Origin: DATAFF01 sp963744915
GTDB lineage: Bacteria > Pseudomonadota > Alphaproteobacteria > Rhizobiales > Aestuariivirgaceae
Assembly: GCA_963744915.1 (NCBI GenBank)
Contig: CAVUUY010000009.1
Location: 1 to 64,000 of the forward strand
Direction: 5' to 3'
Length of the DNA: 64,000 bases
Below the pieces are notes generated by a model. That model was given only the letters and a program-made list of their open reading frames with translations. It had not been told where the DNA came from and ran no database searches. A program made the position numbers and the translations under genes. This document shows, piece after piece, positions 16,732-25,708 of the stretch; the stretch's first letter is position 1; every line of letters starts with the position of its first letter.

Positions 16732-18120
16732 GTGCTGACTCGTCGGGCGGCTCTCGCGCAGCTTCTCGCCATGCCCTGCGCTGCCCTGGCGCGGCGGGCT
16801 GCTGCCGCCGCGGTCGGCGCAGACGGCTTCATCACCCTCAGGGCGATGGAGGCGCGGAGCCCGATCCTCGGCGCCGACAAGGAGCCGGTGCCGGTCTGGG
16901 CCTATGAGGGGCAATGTCCCGGCCCGCTGCTCAAGGTCAAGCAGGGGGAAACGCTCAAGGTCCGCCTCATCAATCAGCTGTCGAAGTCGACGATGATCCA
17001 CTGGCACGGCGTCCGGGTGCCGAACGCGATGGACGGGACCGAGCTGACGCAGCGGCCGGTGGCCCCCGGCGAGAGCTTCGATTATGTGTTCGCGCCGCCC
17101 GATGCCGGGACCTTCTGGTATCACTCGCATCACCGCCTGGAGGTGCAGGTCGATCGCGGGCTCTACGGGCCGCTGATCGTCGAGGAGCCCGAGCAGCCCG
17201 ATGTCGAGGAGCTCGTGCTGACGCTCGACGACTGGCTGATCGATTCCTCGGGCCACGTGGACGATGCCTCGCGCGGCGACCTCATCGCGGCCGCCCATGA
17301 AGGGCGGCTCGGCAATTGGCTGACGCTCAACGGCAGCGCAAAGCCGCGCTTCCACGCCGCGGCCGACCGGCGGGTGCGCGTTCGCCTGATCAATGCCGCC
17401 AATGCCCGGATCATGTCGATCGTGCTGCGCGGCGCCGATGCCTGGCTCGGTGGTCTCGACGGCCACCCGGTCGCACCGCTGCGGCTCGCCGGCCATCCGG
17501 TCGAGATTGCGCCGGGCCAGCGGGCCGACCTGATTTTGCCGCGATCGCAGGAGGAGATCACGATCATCAACGAAATGCGCGGCGAGCCGCTCGAGATCGG
17601 CTCGATCATTCGCACCGGCCGCACCGACGGCGATGCCGCCGGGCCGCCGCCGGCGCTGGGCAAGATCACCGCCGCCACGCCCCAGTCCACGAACATCCTC
17701 CGGACAACGCTCAGGATCGAGGGCGGTGCCGGAGGCGGTCTTCAGGGAGCCCGCTATGGCGGGCGACGCCTGACCATGCGGAAGCTCGTTGCCGAAGGCA
17801 AGGTGTGGGCGATCAATGGCGAGGCGGGGATGACCAAGGTGCCGCTGTTCCGGGTCGAGAAGGGGCGCGAGGTCCACCTGCTGCTCGAGAATCGCAGCCC
17901 ATGGCCGCAGAGCATGCATCTGCACGGCCATTTTGGCCGCGCCATCGGCCGCCTCGGCCCGGCGTCGCCGCTCGATGCCTACCGCGACACGGTGCTGCTC
18001 CATCCGCGCGAGCGGACGACGCTGGCCTTTGTCGCCGACAATCCCGGCAAATGGATGCTCGCCTCAAGCATTCTCGAACATCTGAGCACCGGGCTTGCCA
18101 CCTGGTTCGAGGTCGTGTGA
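16732..18120 (+). CDS. Multicopper-oxidase-like protein lacking the C-terminal type-1 Cu motif
   Basis: A 462-residue three-cupredoxin protein with a Tat-like start (MLTRRAALAQLLAMPC, GTG codon). The first two copper motifs are present, HWHGVR at 90-95 and YHSHHR at 130-135, and the third as HLHGH at 396-400. The fourth motif, normally H-C-H-x3-(E)H-x4-M, reads A-S-S-I-L-E-H-L-S-T-G-L (444-455): the type-1 Cys, two flanking His and the axial Met are all gone. Without a type-1 site it cannot act as an ordinary laccase or cuprous oxidase. It may be a FtsP/SufI-like structural protein or have another redox role. It starts 9 nt after panB. Confidence 0.85.
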   Translation: MLTRRAALAQLLAMPCAALARRAAAAAVGADGFITLRAMEARSPILGADKEPVPVWAYEGQCPGPLLKVKQGETLKVRLINQLSKSTMIHWHGVRVPNAMDGTELTQRPVAPGESFDYVFAPPDAGTFWYHSHHRLEVQVDRGLYGPLIVEEPEQPDVEELVLTLDDWLIDSSGHVDDASRGDLIAAAHEGRLGNWLTLNGSAKPRFHAAADRRVRVRLINAANARIMSIVLRGADAWLGGLDGHPVAPLRLAGHPVEIAPGQRADLILPRSQEEITIINEMRGEPLEIGSIIRTGRTDGDAAGPPPALGKITAATPQSTNILRTTLRIEGGAGGGLQGARYGGRRLTMRKLVAEGKVWAINGEAGMTKVPLFRVEKGREVHLLLENRSPWPQSMHLHGHFGRAIGRLGPASPLDAYRDTVLLHPRERTTLAFVADNPGKWMLASSILEHLSTGLATWFEVV

Positions 18121-18138
18121 GCGAGGATTTAAGGCGCG

Positions 18139-19026
18139 ATGTCCTCCCAGTTCGCCGTTTCTCCCGACCGCCTGCTGCCGCTCATCGCGCTCATCCTGAT
18201 CGCCGGCTGGCTGACGGCGGTCCTGCTGCGGCAGCTTGCGCAACGCTTCGGCGCCGCGCTCGTCCGTCCCGGCGTGACGCTGTGGCGGGTCGGTTGGGAG
18301 CGGCCGAGGACGGTGCTGCGCCGGCATGCCCCTCGGTTCACGGCCTTTCTCGAGCGTCGCTTCGATCCCGGCCGCGCCGACGGGCTGATCGTTACGCTGA
18401 TCGTGATTGCGGCGATTTATGTCGTGAGCCTGGCGGCGGGGCTGGTCGAGGAGCTGATGGAGATCAAGGAGCTGGAAACCTTCGACAAGAGGGTGTTCGC
18501 GGTGACCGAGCGGTGGAACACGCCGGCGATCGTGACGGTGTTCCGCTGGATCACCCTGTTCGGCAATTTCCAGACGCTGCTGGCCGTGGTCGTGGTGACA
18601 ACCGGATTCCTGCTGGCTTATGGGCCGCGGGCCTTTCTCCTGCCGATGTGGGTCGCGATCCTCGGGTCTGAGCTCACCACCTGGGGCGGGAAGTTCGCCC
18701 TCAACCGGGCGCGACCGGAGTTCCTGTTCGACGTGACGGCGTCATCTCCGTCCTTTCCGAGCGGCCACTCCGCCAATTCCCTCGCCGTTTACGGCATCGT
18801 CGCCTATGTCATCGCCAGGGATCTCGGGCCAGCCCGCGCCCTCCATGTCTACTATTGGACCTTTGCGGTGGTGTTGCTCATCGCCCTGAGCCGCGTCATG
18901 CTGCATGTCCATTATGCGAGCGATGTTTTGGCCGGACTTCTGGTCGGGGCTTTCTGGCTGCTTCTGGCCATCGCCATGGCCGAGCGCCATCGCGGGCGCG
19001 CCGCGATTGCCAATCAGTTCGATTAA
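18139..19026 (+). CDS. PAP2-family membrane phosphatase
   Basis: A 295-residue membrane protein with an N-terminal helix, a cytosolic segment and five further helices carrying the three PAP2 signature motifs: KFALNRARPEF, FPSGHSA and SRVMLHVHYASD. Catalysis uses the conserved Arg, His (PSGHS) and the final His-Asp pair. Related enzymes dephosphorylate phosphatidic acid, undecaprenyl diphosphate or lipid A; the substrate here is not determinable. It is 18 nt after the multicopper-oxidase-like gene and probably in the same transcript. Confidence 0.85.
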   Translation: MSSQFAVSPDRLLPLIALILIAGWLTAVLLRQLAQRFGAALVRPGVTLWRVGWERPRTVLRRHAPRFTAFLERRFDPGRADGLIVTLIVIAAIYVVSLAAGLVEELMEIKELETFDKRVFAVTERWNTPAIVTVFRWITLFGNFQTLLAVVVVTTGFLLAYGPRAFLLPMWVAILGSELTTWGGKFALNRARPEFLFDVTASSPSFPSGHSANSLAVYGIVAYVIARDLGPARALHVYYWTFAVVLLIALSRVMLHVHYASDVLAGLLVGAFWLLLAIAMAERHRGRAAIANQFD

Positions 19027-19116
19027 TCAAGCATTTACCTCAAATTGCAAGGATCGGAACGATTTTCCCCCACCGCGATTTCGGGGGGCGAGGGTTGGAG
19101 CGAGGGAACGAGGCGG

Positions 19117-19314
19117 ATGGCCAATTTCGAGGACGGTTGGATGGTTCGCTTGCCGGGCAGCATTGCCGCCGCCGCCATATTCCGCAGGCTGGGGGTGCTT
19201 TGCGCGCCTGGCGCTGCAGAGGCCCTTCCGCCGGCCATGGCAGCACTTGTGGCGCGCCTGGCGGCCGCAGCGCCTGAAGGCAATCTTACACCGACCAGCA
19301 GCGAACCATCATGA
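19117..19314 (+). CDS. Possible small hypothetical protein
   Basis: The 304-nt space between the PAP2 gene and the GFA gene holds one weak candidate: a 65-residue frame from ATG 19117 (MANFEDGWMVRLPGSIAAAA) with an Ala-rich centre and no recognisable domain. A GAGGGA element lies about 10 nt upstream. Codon bias is only moderately coding-like and there is a competing open frame on the opposite strand. I see no terminator, repeat or RNA gene in the rest of the gap. Confidence 0.25.
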   Translation: MANFEDGWMVRLPGSIAAAAIFRRLGVLCAPGAAEALPPAMAALVARLAAAAPEGNLTPTSSEPS

Positions 19315-19330
19315 GACTGGAGGTCGTTGA

Positions 19331-19732
19331 ATGAGGATCGACGGTGCATGTCATTGCGGTCTGATCACCTACGAGGCGGAAGTCGACCCTGAACAGGTCG
19401 AGATCTGTCATTGTACAGACTGCCAAAATCTCTCAGGGTCGGCATTCCGGGTCGTCGTGGCCGCTGCTGCGGACAAATTCCTGATGTCGGGTGAACCGAC
19501 TGTCTATGTGAAAACCGCAGAGAGCGGAGCAAGGCGCGTTCAGACTTTTTGCCCAAGATGCGGATCGGCGATTTACTCGACGAGCACCAATTCGCAACCT
19601 GCATGGTATAATCTGCGGGTGGGAACCATTCGTCAGCGCAACGAACTCTCCCCACGAGCTCAGTACTGGGCCCGGTCCGCCCAGCAATGGGTCGATGGCC
19701 TCGCCTCGCTACCACGAAGAGAGAAGCAGTAA
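19331..19732 (+). CDS. GFA family zinc-binding protein
   Basis: A 133-residue protein of the glutathione-dependent formaldehyde-activating (GFA) fold. Zinc ligands are visible: CHCG near the N-terminus, CHCTDCQ about residue 30, and CPRCGSAIYS about residue 76. The original family member, Gfa of Paracoccus, was proposed to speed S-hydroxymethylglutathione formation, though most members have no proven activity. The base composition is a little less GC-rich than the flanking genes. Start ATG 19331 with GGAGGTC upstream. It is a single-gene unit before the TPR gene. Confidence 0.85.
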   Translation: MRIDGACHCGLITYEAEVDPEQVEICHCTDCQNLSGSAFRVVVAAAADKFLMSGEPTVYVKTAESGARRVQTFCPRCGSAIYSTSTNSQPAWYNLRVGTIRQRNELSPRAQYWARSAQQWVDGLASLPRREKQ

Positions 19733-19898
19733 CCCCTTGATTCGCAATGAGCCCTGGGAACGGATTGGGGACTTCTACGACTTTGATTCGGCGCGGAAAG
19801 CCGCGTTCGCCTTGATTTCGTCACGCGTCTGACTTACCCGCCCACCGGTGGGGTGATCGCTGCCGCTCCGCTGGGGCGCAACGGGAGGTCATAGGGCT

Positions 19899-20555
19899 GT
19901 GAGCGATGAGTCGCTGTTTCGCGAGGTGGACGAAGAAGTCCGCCGCGAACAGGCCAAGAAGCTGTGGGACCGCTACGGCACCTATCTCGTCGCCGTCAGC
20001 CTTGCGGTGATCGTGGGGGTTGCCGGCTGGAAGGGCTGGCAATATTGGCAGCTGAACCGCTCGCAGGCGGCCGCCAAGGTGTATTTCAGCCAGGGTCCGG
20101 AAGCCGCCGGCCCGCGCGACAGCGAGCTCGAGGGGCTGGTGCATAGCGGCCCCGCCGGCTATGCGCTCCTGGCGCGCTTAAGCCTCGCCGGGGAACTGGC
20201 CAAGACCGGCAAGCGCGACGAGGCGGTCCAGGCCTATGACGCCATCGCCGCCGACCGCTCGGCGCCGCAGGCCTTCCGCGACGCGGCGACCATCCGCGCT
20301 GCTTATCTTTTGGCCGACACGGCGAGCTCGGCCGACCTGTCGGCGCGCCTCGCCGCTCTCGACAAGCCGGACTCGGCGTGGCGCCTGCCGATCAAGGAGA
20401 TCTATGCGCTCGCCGCCTGGCGCGAGGGGCGCTATCAGGACGCCTTCCAGCGCGTCAGCGAGATCGCCACCGACCCCGCTGCGCCGCAGGGCATGCGGCA
20501 GCGGGCGCAGATCATGGCGGCGGTGCTGCAGCCGCTGCTCAAGGCCAAGCCGTGA
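19899..20555 (+). CDS. YfgM-like membrane-anchored TPR protein
   Basis: A 218-residue type II membrane protein: a short charged cytosolic lead (SDESLFREVDEEVRREQAKK), one helix (LVAVSLAVIVGVAGWKGW, about 30-47) and a periplasmic TPR-like domain typical of the YfgM/DUF2133 family. In enterobacteria YfgM associates with the SecYEG/PpiD periplasmic chaperone site. The order yfgM-bamB-der seen here is conserved across many proteobacteria. The start codon is GTG 19899 after GGGAGGTC. It is 8 nt from bamB, clearly an operon. Confidence 0.85.
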   Translation: MSDESLFREVDEEVRREQAKKLWDRYGTYLVAVSLAVIVGVAGWKGWQYWQLNRSQAAAKVYFSQGPEAAGPRDSELEGLVHSGPAGYALLARLSLAGELAKTGKRDEAVQAYDAIAADRSAPQAFRDAATIRAAYLLADTASSADLSARLAALDKPDSAWRLPIKEIYALAAWREGRYQDAFQRVSEIATDPAAPQGMRQRAQIMAAVLQPLLKAKP

Positions 20556-20563
20556 GGAACGCC

Positions 20564-21883
20564 ATGAACAGAGGCTCGCTGATCGTGGTCGCCCTGGCGG
20601 TGGCTCTTGCCGGATGCTCCGGTGCGGCCGAAAAGCTGCTCGAGCCGATCACCGGCAAGAAGGACGAGATCCTCCCCGGCACCCGCGAGAGCGTGCTGCA
20701 GAACACCTCGCCGCTCGACAAGGGGAAAACCAAGGAGGCGGCGACCGATCCGATCGCCATTCCGGCGGCCGTCAGCAATGCCAATTGGGCGCAGCCCGGC
20801 GGGGTGCCGTCCAACGCCATGCACAATCTCGATCTCGGCATGCAGCTGAAGAAGGTTTTCGCGGTGTCGGCGGGTGCGGGATCGTCGGGGCGCGACCGGC
20901 TGCTGTCGGGCCCGATCGTGGTGGGCGGGCGCATCTATGTGCTCGATGCCGAGGCGAATGTCCGCGCCTTCAACGCCGCCAATGGCAGCCGGGTGTGGGG
21001 GCGGCCGCTGGCGCCCAAGGGCAGGGACCCGGAGGGCGCGTTTGGCGGCGGTCTCGCTTCCGACGGCAACAACATCTACGTCGCCACCGCCTTTGGCGAG
21101 GTGGTGGCGCTCAATGCCGCGAGCGGCAATGAAGTGTGGCGCAAGAAGCTCGACTCGCCGGTGCGTGCCGCTCCGACCGTGTCCGACGGCAAGGTTTTCG
21201 TGGTCACCGTCGCCAACGAGGTCGCCGCCCTCAACACCGTCGATGGCCAGCAGGCCTGGAAGCACCAGGGAACGGGCGAACAGGCCTCGCTGATGGCGGT
21301 GTCGAGCCCGGCGGTGGCCGACGGCGTCGTGGTCGTGCCCTCGACCAGCGGCGAAATCATCGCGCTCAGCGCCGGGGCCGGGCTGTCGACCTGGGACGAA
21401 TCGCTGGCTGCTTCCGATCCCACCACGTCGCTGGCCAATCTCAACGACATTGCCGGGCGTCCGGTGATCGACAATGGCATGGTGTTCGGCATCGCCCATG
21501 CCGGCCGGCTCGGGGCGTTCAAGCTCAGCGACGGCAGCGAAGTGTGGAGCCAGGAAATCTCCGGCAGCCAAACGCCGTGGGTGGCCGGCGATTATGTGTT
21601 CGTGATCTCCAATCGGGCGACGCTTGCCGCGGTCGCCAAGCGCAATGGCGCGGTGCGCTGGTCGGTCAATCTGCCGGGCGGGGGCACCTGGGCCGGGCCG
21701 GTGGTCGGGGGCGGCCGGCTGCTGGTGGTCGGCTCCGGAGGGCAGCTTATGTCGATTTCGCCGCAGACCGGCGAGACCCTGAGCACGATCAATCTCGGCG
21801 AGAAGCTGTTCATTCCGCCGATTATCGCCAGCGGAACGATCTACCTGCTCTCGGATGCAGCGACGTTGATCGCGCTGCGCTAA
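20564..21883 (+). CDS. bamB: Outer-membrane assembly lipoprotein BamB
   Basis: A 439-residue lipoprotein: the signal ends in LAGC, giving lipidated Cys18. The mature protein is an eight-bladed beta-propeller of PQQ-like repeats (for example VVALNAASGNEVW, VAALNTVDGQQAWK, LGAFKLSDGSEVW). BamB is the BAM-complex scaffold that binds BamA and helps insert beta-barrels in the outer membrane. ATG 20564 with GAGGAA upstream follows the TPR gene by 8 nt, and der follows after 10 nt. LptD and SurA, both tied to BAM function, lie at 54-57 kb. Confidence 0.9.
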   Translation: MNRGSLIVVALAVALAGCSGAAEKLLEPITGKKDEILPGTRESVLQNTSPLDKGKTKEAATDPIAIPAAVSNANWAQPGGVPSNAMHNLDLGMQLKKVFAVSAGAGSSGRDRLLSGPIVVGGRIYVLDAEANVRAFNAANGSRVWGRPLAPKGRDPEGAFGGGLASDGNNIYVATAFGEVVALNAASGNEVWRKKLDSPVRAAPTVSDGKVFVVTVANEVAALNTVDGQQAWKHQGTGEQASLMAVSSPAVADGVVVVPSTSGEIIALSAGAGLSTWDESLAASDPTTSLANLNDIAGRPVIDNGMVFGIAHAGRLGAFKLSDGSEVWSQEISGSQTPWVAGDYVFVISNRATLAAVAKRNGAVRWSVNLPGGGTWAGPVVGGGRLLVVGSGGQLMSISPQTGETLSTINLGEKLFIPPIIASGTIYLLSDAATLIALR

Positions 21884-21893
21884 GCTGCCCAGC

Positions 21894-23273
21894 ATGATAC
21901 CCGTGGTGGTGATTGCCGGCCGACCCAATGTCGGCAAGTCGACCCTGTTCAACCGGCTGGCCGGCCGACGGCTGGCGCTGGTCGACGATACGCCGGGCGT
22001 GACCCGCGACCGCCGCGAGGCGGATGGGCGGCTGGGCGAGCTCAGCTTCCGCATCGTCGATACGGCCGGGCTCGACACCGCGCCGTCCGGGAGCCTCGCC
22101 GACCGCATGCGGCGGCATACCGAGGCGGCAATCGGCGATGCCGACGTCTGCCTGTTCGTCATCGATGCGCGGGCCGGCGTGACGGCGCAGGATCGGCAGT
22201 TCGCCGAAATCGTCCGTCGCTCGGGAAAGTCGGTCCTTCTCATCGCCAACAAGTCGGAGGCATCGGCCGGCGAGGCGGGGCGGCTCGAGGCCTATGAACT
22301 CGGGCTCGGCGAGCCGATTCCGCTGTCGGCGGCGCATGGCGAGGGTCTCGATGCGCTCTACGAGGCGCTCAAACCCCTGATCGGCGAGCCCGACGGCGAG
22401 AGCGCCGAGGCGGAGGATGCGGCGGAAACCGATGAGGAAACGGAGGAGGTGCCGCGCGACCGGCCGCTTCGGCTGGCGATCGTCGGCCGGCCCAATGCCG
22501 GCAAGTCGACCTTGATCAACAGCTTGATCGGATCGCAGCGCCTGCTCACCGGTCCCGAGGTCGGCATCACCCGGGATGCGATCGCCGTCGATTGGGAATG
22601 GCAGGGCCACAAGATCACGCTGTGGGACACGGCCGGCATGCGTCGCCGTGCCCGGATCAGCGACAAGCTCGAAAAGCTGTCGGTGTCCGATGCGCTGCGG
22701 GCGGTGCGCTTCGCCGAAATCGTGGTGGTGGTGGTCGATGCCACGCAGCCGCTTGAGAAGCAGGATCTGCAGATTGCCCAGATGGTCGCCGAGGAGGGCC
22801 GGGGTCTGGTGATCGCAGTCAACAAATGGGACCTCGTCGCCGATCCCGGCCGGCAGCTGCGCCAGATCGAGGAGGAGGTGCAGCGGCAGCTGCCACAGGT
22901 GACCGGCGTCGCGGTGGTCGCGCTGTCGAGTCTGACCGGGCGCGGCGTCGACAAGCTCATGCCGGCGGTCATCGAAACCGCAAGGATCTGGAACCGGCGG
23001 ATCCCGACGGCGAAGCTCAACCGCTGGCTCGAGGAGCAGGTGGACCGGCATCCGCCGCCGGCGCCGGGGGGCCGGCGGATGAAGCTGCGCTACATGACGC
23101 AGGCCAATGCCCGGCCACCGTCCTTCGTGCTCTTCTCATCGAGTGCGCCGGAGCTGCCGGACAGCTATGTGCGCTACCTCGTCAATGGCTTGCGCGAGTC
23201 GTTCGAGCTGTGGGGGACGCCCATCCGCATCCACCTGCGGAAGCCCAAGAACCCTTATGCCGGGAAGCGGTGA
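21894..23273 (+). CDS. der: Ribosome-associated GTPase Der (EngA)
   Basis: Essential double GTPase for 50S subunit assembly. The 459-residue protein has two tandem G domains: the first with GRPNVGKST and DTAG, the second with GRPNAGKST, DTAGMRRR and NKWD, joined by an acidic linker rich in Glu (about 165-190), and a C-terminal KH-like domain ending in the basic KNPYAGKR tail. In the first G domain the G4 motif reads NKSE rather than NKxD, a change seen in alphaproteobacterial Der. Confidence 0.96.
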   Translation: MIPVVVIAGRPNVGKSTLFNRLAGRRLALVDDTPGVTRDRREADGRLGELSFRIVDTAGLDTAPSGSLADRMRRHTEAAIGDADVCLFVIDARAGVTAQDRQFAEIVRRSGKSVLLIANKSEASAGEAGRLEAYELGLGEPIPLSAAHGEGLDALYEALKPLIGEPDGESAEAEDAAETDEETEEVPRDRPLRLAIVGRPNAGKSTLINSLIGSQRLLTGPEVGITRDAIAVDWEWQGHKITLWDTAGMRRRARISDKLEKLSVSDALRAVRFAEIVVVVVDATQPLEKQDLQIAQMVAEEGRGLVIAVNKWDLVADPGRQLRQIEEEVQRQLPQVTGVAVVALSSLTGRGVDKLMPAVIETARIWNRRIPTAKLNRWLEEQVDRHPPPAPGGRRMKLRYMTQANARPPSFVLFSSSAPELPDSYVRYLVNGLRESFELWGTPIRIHLRKPKNPYAGKR

Positions 23274-23402
23274 CTATTTGGCCGGGCGGGCCCCGATCCG
23301 CCGGCGGTCGACGCGGCGGGCAGCGAGCGAAAGGCCGATTACCGCAAGGTAAAGGGCGATCCGACCCAGCATCTCGGCGATGATCCACGCTGCTCTCAGC
23401 AT
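23274..23402 (-). CDS. 42-residue single-pass membrane peptide
   Basis: A short frame from ATG 23402 encodes 42 residues beginning MLRAAWIIAEMLGRIALYLA, with one hydrophobic helix of about 20 residues followed by an Arg-rich tail (RRVDRRRIGARPAK), the usual layout of a small inner-membrane protein with the positive end inside. GGAG sits 9 nt upstream. It ends stop-to-stop against der with no gap. It lies downstream of, and on the same strand as, the SDR gene, about 100 nt away. No family recognised; the membrane-like composition and ribosome site are the support. Confidence 0.5.
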   Translation of the reverse strand: MLRAAWIIAEMLGRIALYLAVIGLSLAARRVDRRRIGARPAK

Positions 23403-23502
23403 GGCACGATCTCCAGCTCCGGATTTGAGTCTGCCGGATTCTGGTTAACCAATTATTATGGAATGAAGACAGTTCGAGTGCCCGCTTTTCCGCGCCGGCG
23501 TC

Positions 23503-24234
23503 TCAAACGCGCTGGTGGAACGCGCCGCCGCGGAAATCGAAGATGGCGCCGGTTACGGTCAGGGCGGGGTCGAGCAGCGGCAACAGCGCTTCGGCGATGG
23601 CTTCGGGTGGCGGCAGGTCGAGCGGGTCCTCGCCCGGCATGGCCTCGGCTCGCAGGCGGGTGCGGACGGGGCCAGGATTCACGATATTGACGCGCAGCGG
23701 CGTGGTCACCGTCTCGGCCGCATAAGTCTTGACCAGGGCTTCGAGAGCAGCCTTGGAGACGGCGTAGGGCCCCCAATAGGCGGGAAGCTGGCGGGCGATT
23801 CCCGAGGAGACGAACAGCGCCCGACCGCTGTCGGATTGCCGCAGAAGCGTATCGAGCGACCGGATGAGACGCCAATTGGCGGTGACATTGACCGCCATCA
23901 CCTCGTCCCAGAGCCTGGGATCGACATGGGGAAGCGGCGTCAGCTTGCCAAGCATCCCACCATTGCCGATCAGGATGTCGAGCTTGCGAAAACGCTCGAA
24001 CAGCGCGGCTCCGAGCCGGTCGAGCGCCGGGTAGTCCTTGAGGTCGGTGGGGACCAGGGTGGCGCTGCCGCCCGCCGCGCGGATGGTGTCGTCGAGCTCC
24101 TCGAGGCCACCGACGGTGCGGGCCAGTGCGACGACATGCGCCCCCTCGGCAGCGATGGCGCTCGCCACCGCATGACCGATGCCGCGCGAGGCGCCGGTGA
24201 CGAGGGCGACGCGACCGGCCAGCCGCCCGGCCAT
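23503..24234 (-). CDS. SDR-family NAD(P)-dependent oxidoreductase
   Basis: A 243-residue classical short-chain dehydrogenase: cofactor motif TGASRGIGHA at the N-terminus, structural motif GNGG in place of the usual NNAG, catalytic Ser in FVSSG and the YAVSK pair. The substrate is unknown. It starts 2 nt after the purF stop, so it is translated with purF. An SDR gene directly after purF is a stable arrangement in Rhizobiales, but no link with purine synthesis is established. Confidence 0.88.
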   Translation of the reverse strand: MAGRLAGRVALVTGASRGIGHAVASAIAAEGAHVVALARTVGGLEELDDTIRAAGGSATLVPTDLKDYPALDRLGAALFERFRKLDILIGNGGMLGKLTPLPHVDPRLWDEVMAVNVTANWRLIRSLDTLLRQSDSGRALFVSSGIARQLPAYWGPYAVSKAALEALVKTYAAETVTTPLRVNIVNPGPVRTRLRAEAMPGEDPLDLPPPEAIAEALLPLLDPALTVTGAIFDFRGGAFHQRV

Positions 24235-24236
24235 GG

Positions 24237-25706
24237 TCAGCCGGCTTCGGCGAGCAGCGACAGCTGGCGGGGGCTGCGGGTTGCCGCCTGATCGGTGAGC
24301 GGCGTCGGATAGTCGCCGGTGAAGCAGTGGTCGGTGAATTGCGGCCGGACCGGGTCGCGTCCCGGATAGCCGACCGCCCGGTAGAGGCCGTCGACCGACA
24401 GAAAGGCCAGCGAGGCGACGCCGATGAAGGCCCGCATCTCCTCCAGCGAGTGGTTGGCGGCGAGCAGCGCCCGCTGCTCCGGCGTATCGATGCCGTAGAA
24501 ATCGGGATGGGTGATCGGGGGGCTCGCAATGCGCATATGCACTTCGCTGGCGCCGGCCTCGTACATCATCTGCACGATCTTGACCGAGGTGGTGCCGCGC
24601 ACGATCGAGTCATCGACCAGAACGACGCGGCGCCCGGCGATGACGGAGCGGTTGGCATTGTGCTTCAGCTTGACGCCGAGCGCGCGGATCTGCTGCGTCG
24701 GCTCGATGAAGGTGCGCCCGACATAGTGGTTGCGGATGATGCCGAGCTCGAAGGGAATGCCCGAAGCCTCGGCATAGCCGAGCGCCGCCGGGACGCCCGA
24801 ATCCGGAACCGGGATCACCACGTCGGCGTCGGCCGGCGACTCGCGGGCGAGCTCCCCGCCCATGCTCTTGCGGACCTGGTAGACCGAGCGGCCGCCGACC
24901 ACGCTGTCGGGCCGCGAGAAATAGACAAATTCGAAAATGCACGGCCGCGCCGGCACCCGCGGAAAGGGGAAATGCGATTCGATCCCGTCCTCGGAGATCA
25001 CCACCACCTCGCCATTCTCGATGTCGCGGATATAGCGGGCGCCGATGATGTCGAGGGCGCAAGTCTCGGAACAGAGAATATGGGCGCCGTTGAGCTCGCC
25101 CAGGACCAGCGGCCGGATACCGAGCGGGTCGCGGGCGCCGATCATCTTCTTGTTGGTCAGCACCACCAGCGAATAGGCGCCCTCGAGCTGGCGCAGGCAA
25201 TCGACGAAACGGTCGACCATGCGCGGCTTCTTGGAGCGGGCGACGAGATGCAGGATCACCTCGGTGTCGGAGGTGGACTGACAGATGGCGCCGGTGGCGA
25301 CGAGCTCGCGCCGGAGCGTCAGGCCGTTGGTCAAATTGCCGTTGTGCCCAACGGCAAAGCCGCCGGAAGCGAGCTCGGCGAAGAGCGGCTGGACATTGCG
25401 CAGAATGGTCTCGCCGGTGGTCGAGTAGCGGACATGACCGATGGCGGCGCGGCCCTGCAGCCGGGCGATGATCTCGGGCTTGGAGAAGCCGTCGCCGACC
25501 AGGCCGAGGCGCCGCTCGGAATGGAAACGCCGGCCGTCGAAGGCGACGATGCCGGCCGCCTCCTGGCCGCGATGCTGGAGCGCGTGCAGGCCGAGCGCCG
25601 TCAGGGCTGCGGCATCGTCATGGCCGAAGACGCCGAAGACGCCGCATTCCTCGCGCAGCTTGTCACCGTCGAGATCGAAGTCAGGTACTCCCGGCGCGAT
25701 TCCCAT
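24237..25706 (-). CDS. purF: Amidophosphoribosyltransferase
   Basis: First enzyme of purine synthesis, converting PRPP and glutamine to phosphoribosylamine. The 489-residue protein has an N-terminal propeptide (MGIAPGVPDFDLDGDKLREE) before the nucleophile Cys in ECGVFGVFG, the class II glutamine amidotransferase domain (HALQHRGQEAAGI, GHVRYSTTG), and the PRTase domain with the PRPP loop VVLVDDSIVRGTTS. ATG 25706 is preferred to the TTG two codons earlier. It lies 2 nt after cvpA; the cvpA-purF pairing is conserved in proteobacteria. Confidence 0.96.
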   Translation of the reverse strand: MGIAPGVPDFDLDGDKLREECGVFGVFGHDDAAALTALGLHALQHRGQEAAGIVAFDGRRFHSERRLGLVGDGFSKPEIIARLQGRAAIGHVRYSTTGETILRNVQPLFAELASGGFAVGHNGNLTNGLTLRRELVATGAICQSTSDTEVILHLVARSKKPRMVDRFVDCLRQLEGAYSLVVLTNKKMIGARDPLGIRPLVLGELNGAHILCSETCALDIIGARYIRDIENGEVVVISEDGIESHFPFPRVPARPCIFEFVYFSRPDSVVGGRSVYQVRKSMGGELARESPADADVVIPVPDSGVPAALGYAEASGIPFELGIIRNHYVGRTFIEPTQQIRALGVKLKHNANRSVIAGRRVVLVDDSIVRGTTSVKIVQMMYEAGASEVHMRIASPPITHPDFYGIDTPEQRALLAANHSLEEMRAFIGVASLAFLSVDGLYRAVGYPGRDPVRPQFTDHCFTGDYPTPLTDQAATRSPRQLSLLAEAG

Positions 25707-25708
25707 GA

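Noticed and set aside
15889..18003. A 704-residue open frame on the minus strand across panB and the multicopper-oxidase-like gene
   Set aside because: It is antisense to two well-supported genes, its composition (His/Arg/Gly-rich) is typical of high-GC shadow frames, and it has no recognisable motif.
19035..19349. A 104-residue minus-strand frame between the PAP2 and GFA genes
   Set aside because: Low-complexity composition and no ribosome site; the plus-strand candidate is only slightly better.
20435..22252. A 605-residue minus-strand frame across the YfgM-like, bamB and der genes
   Set aside because: Antisense shadow of three conserved genes; no domain and no ribosome site.
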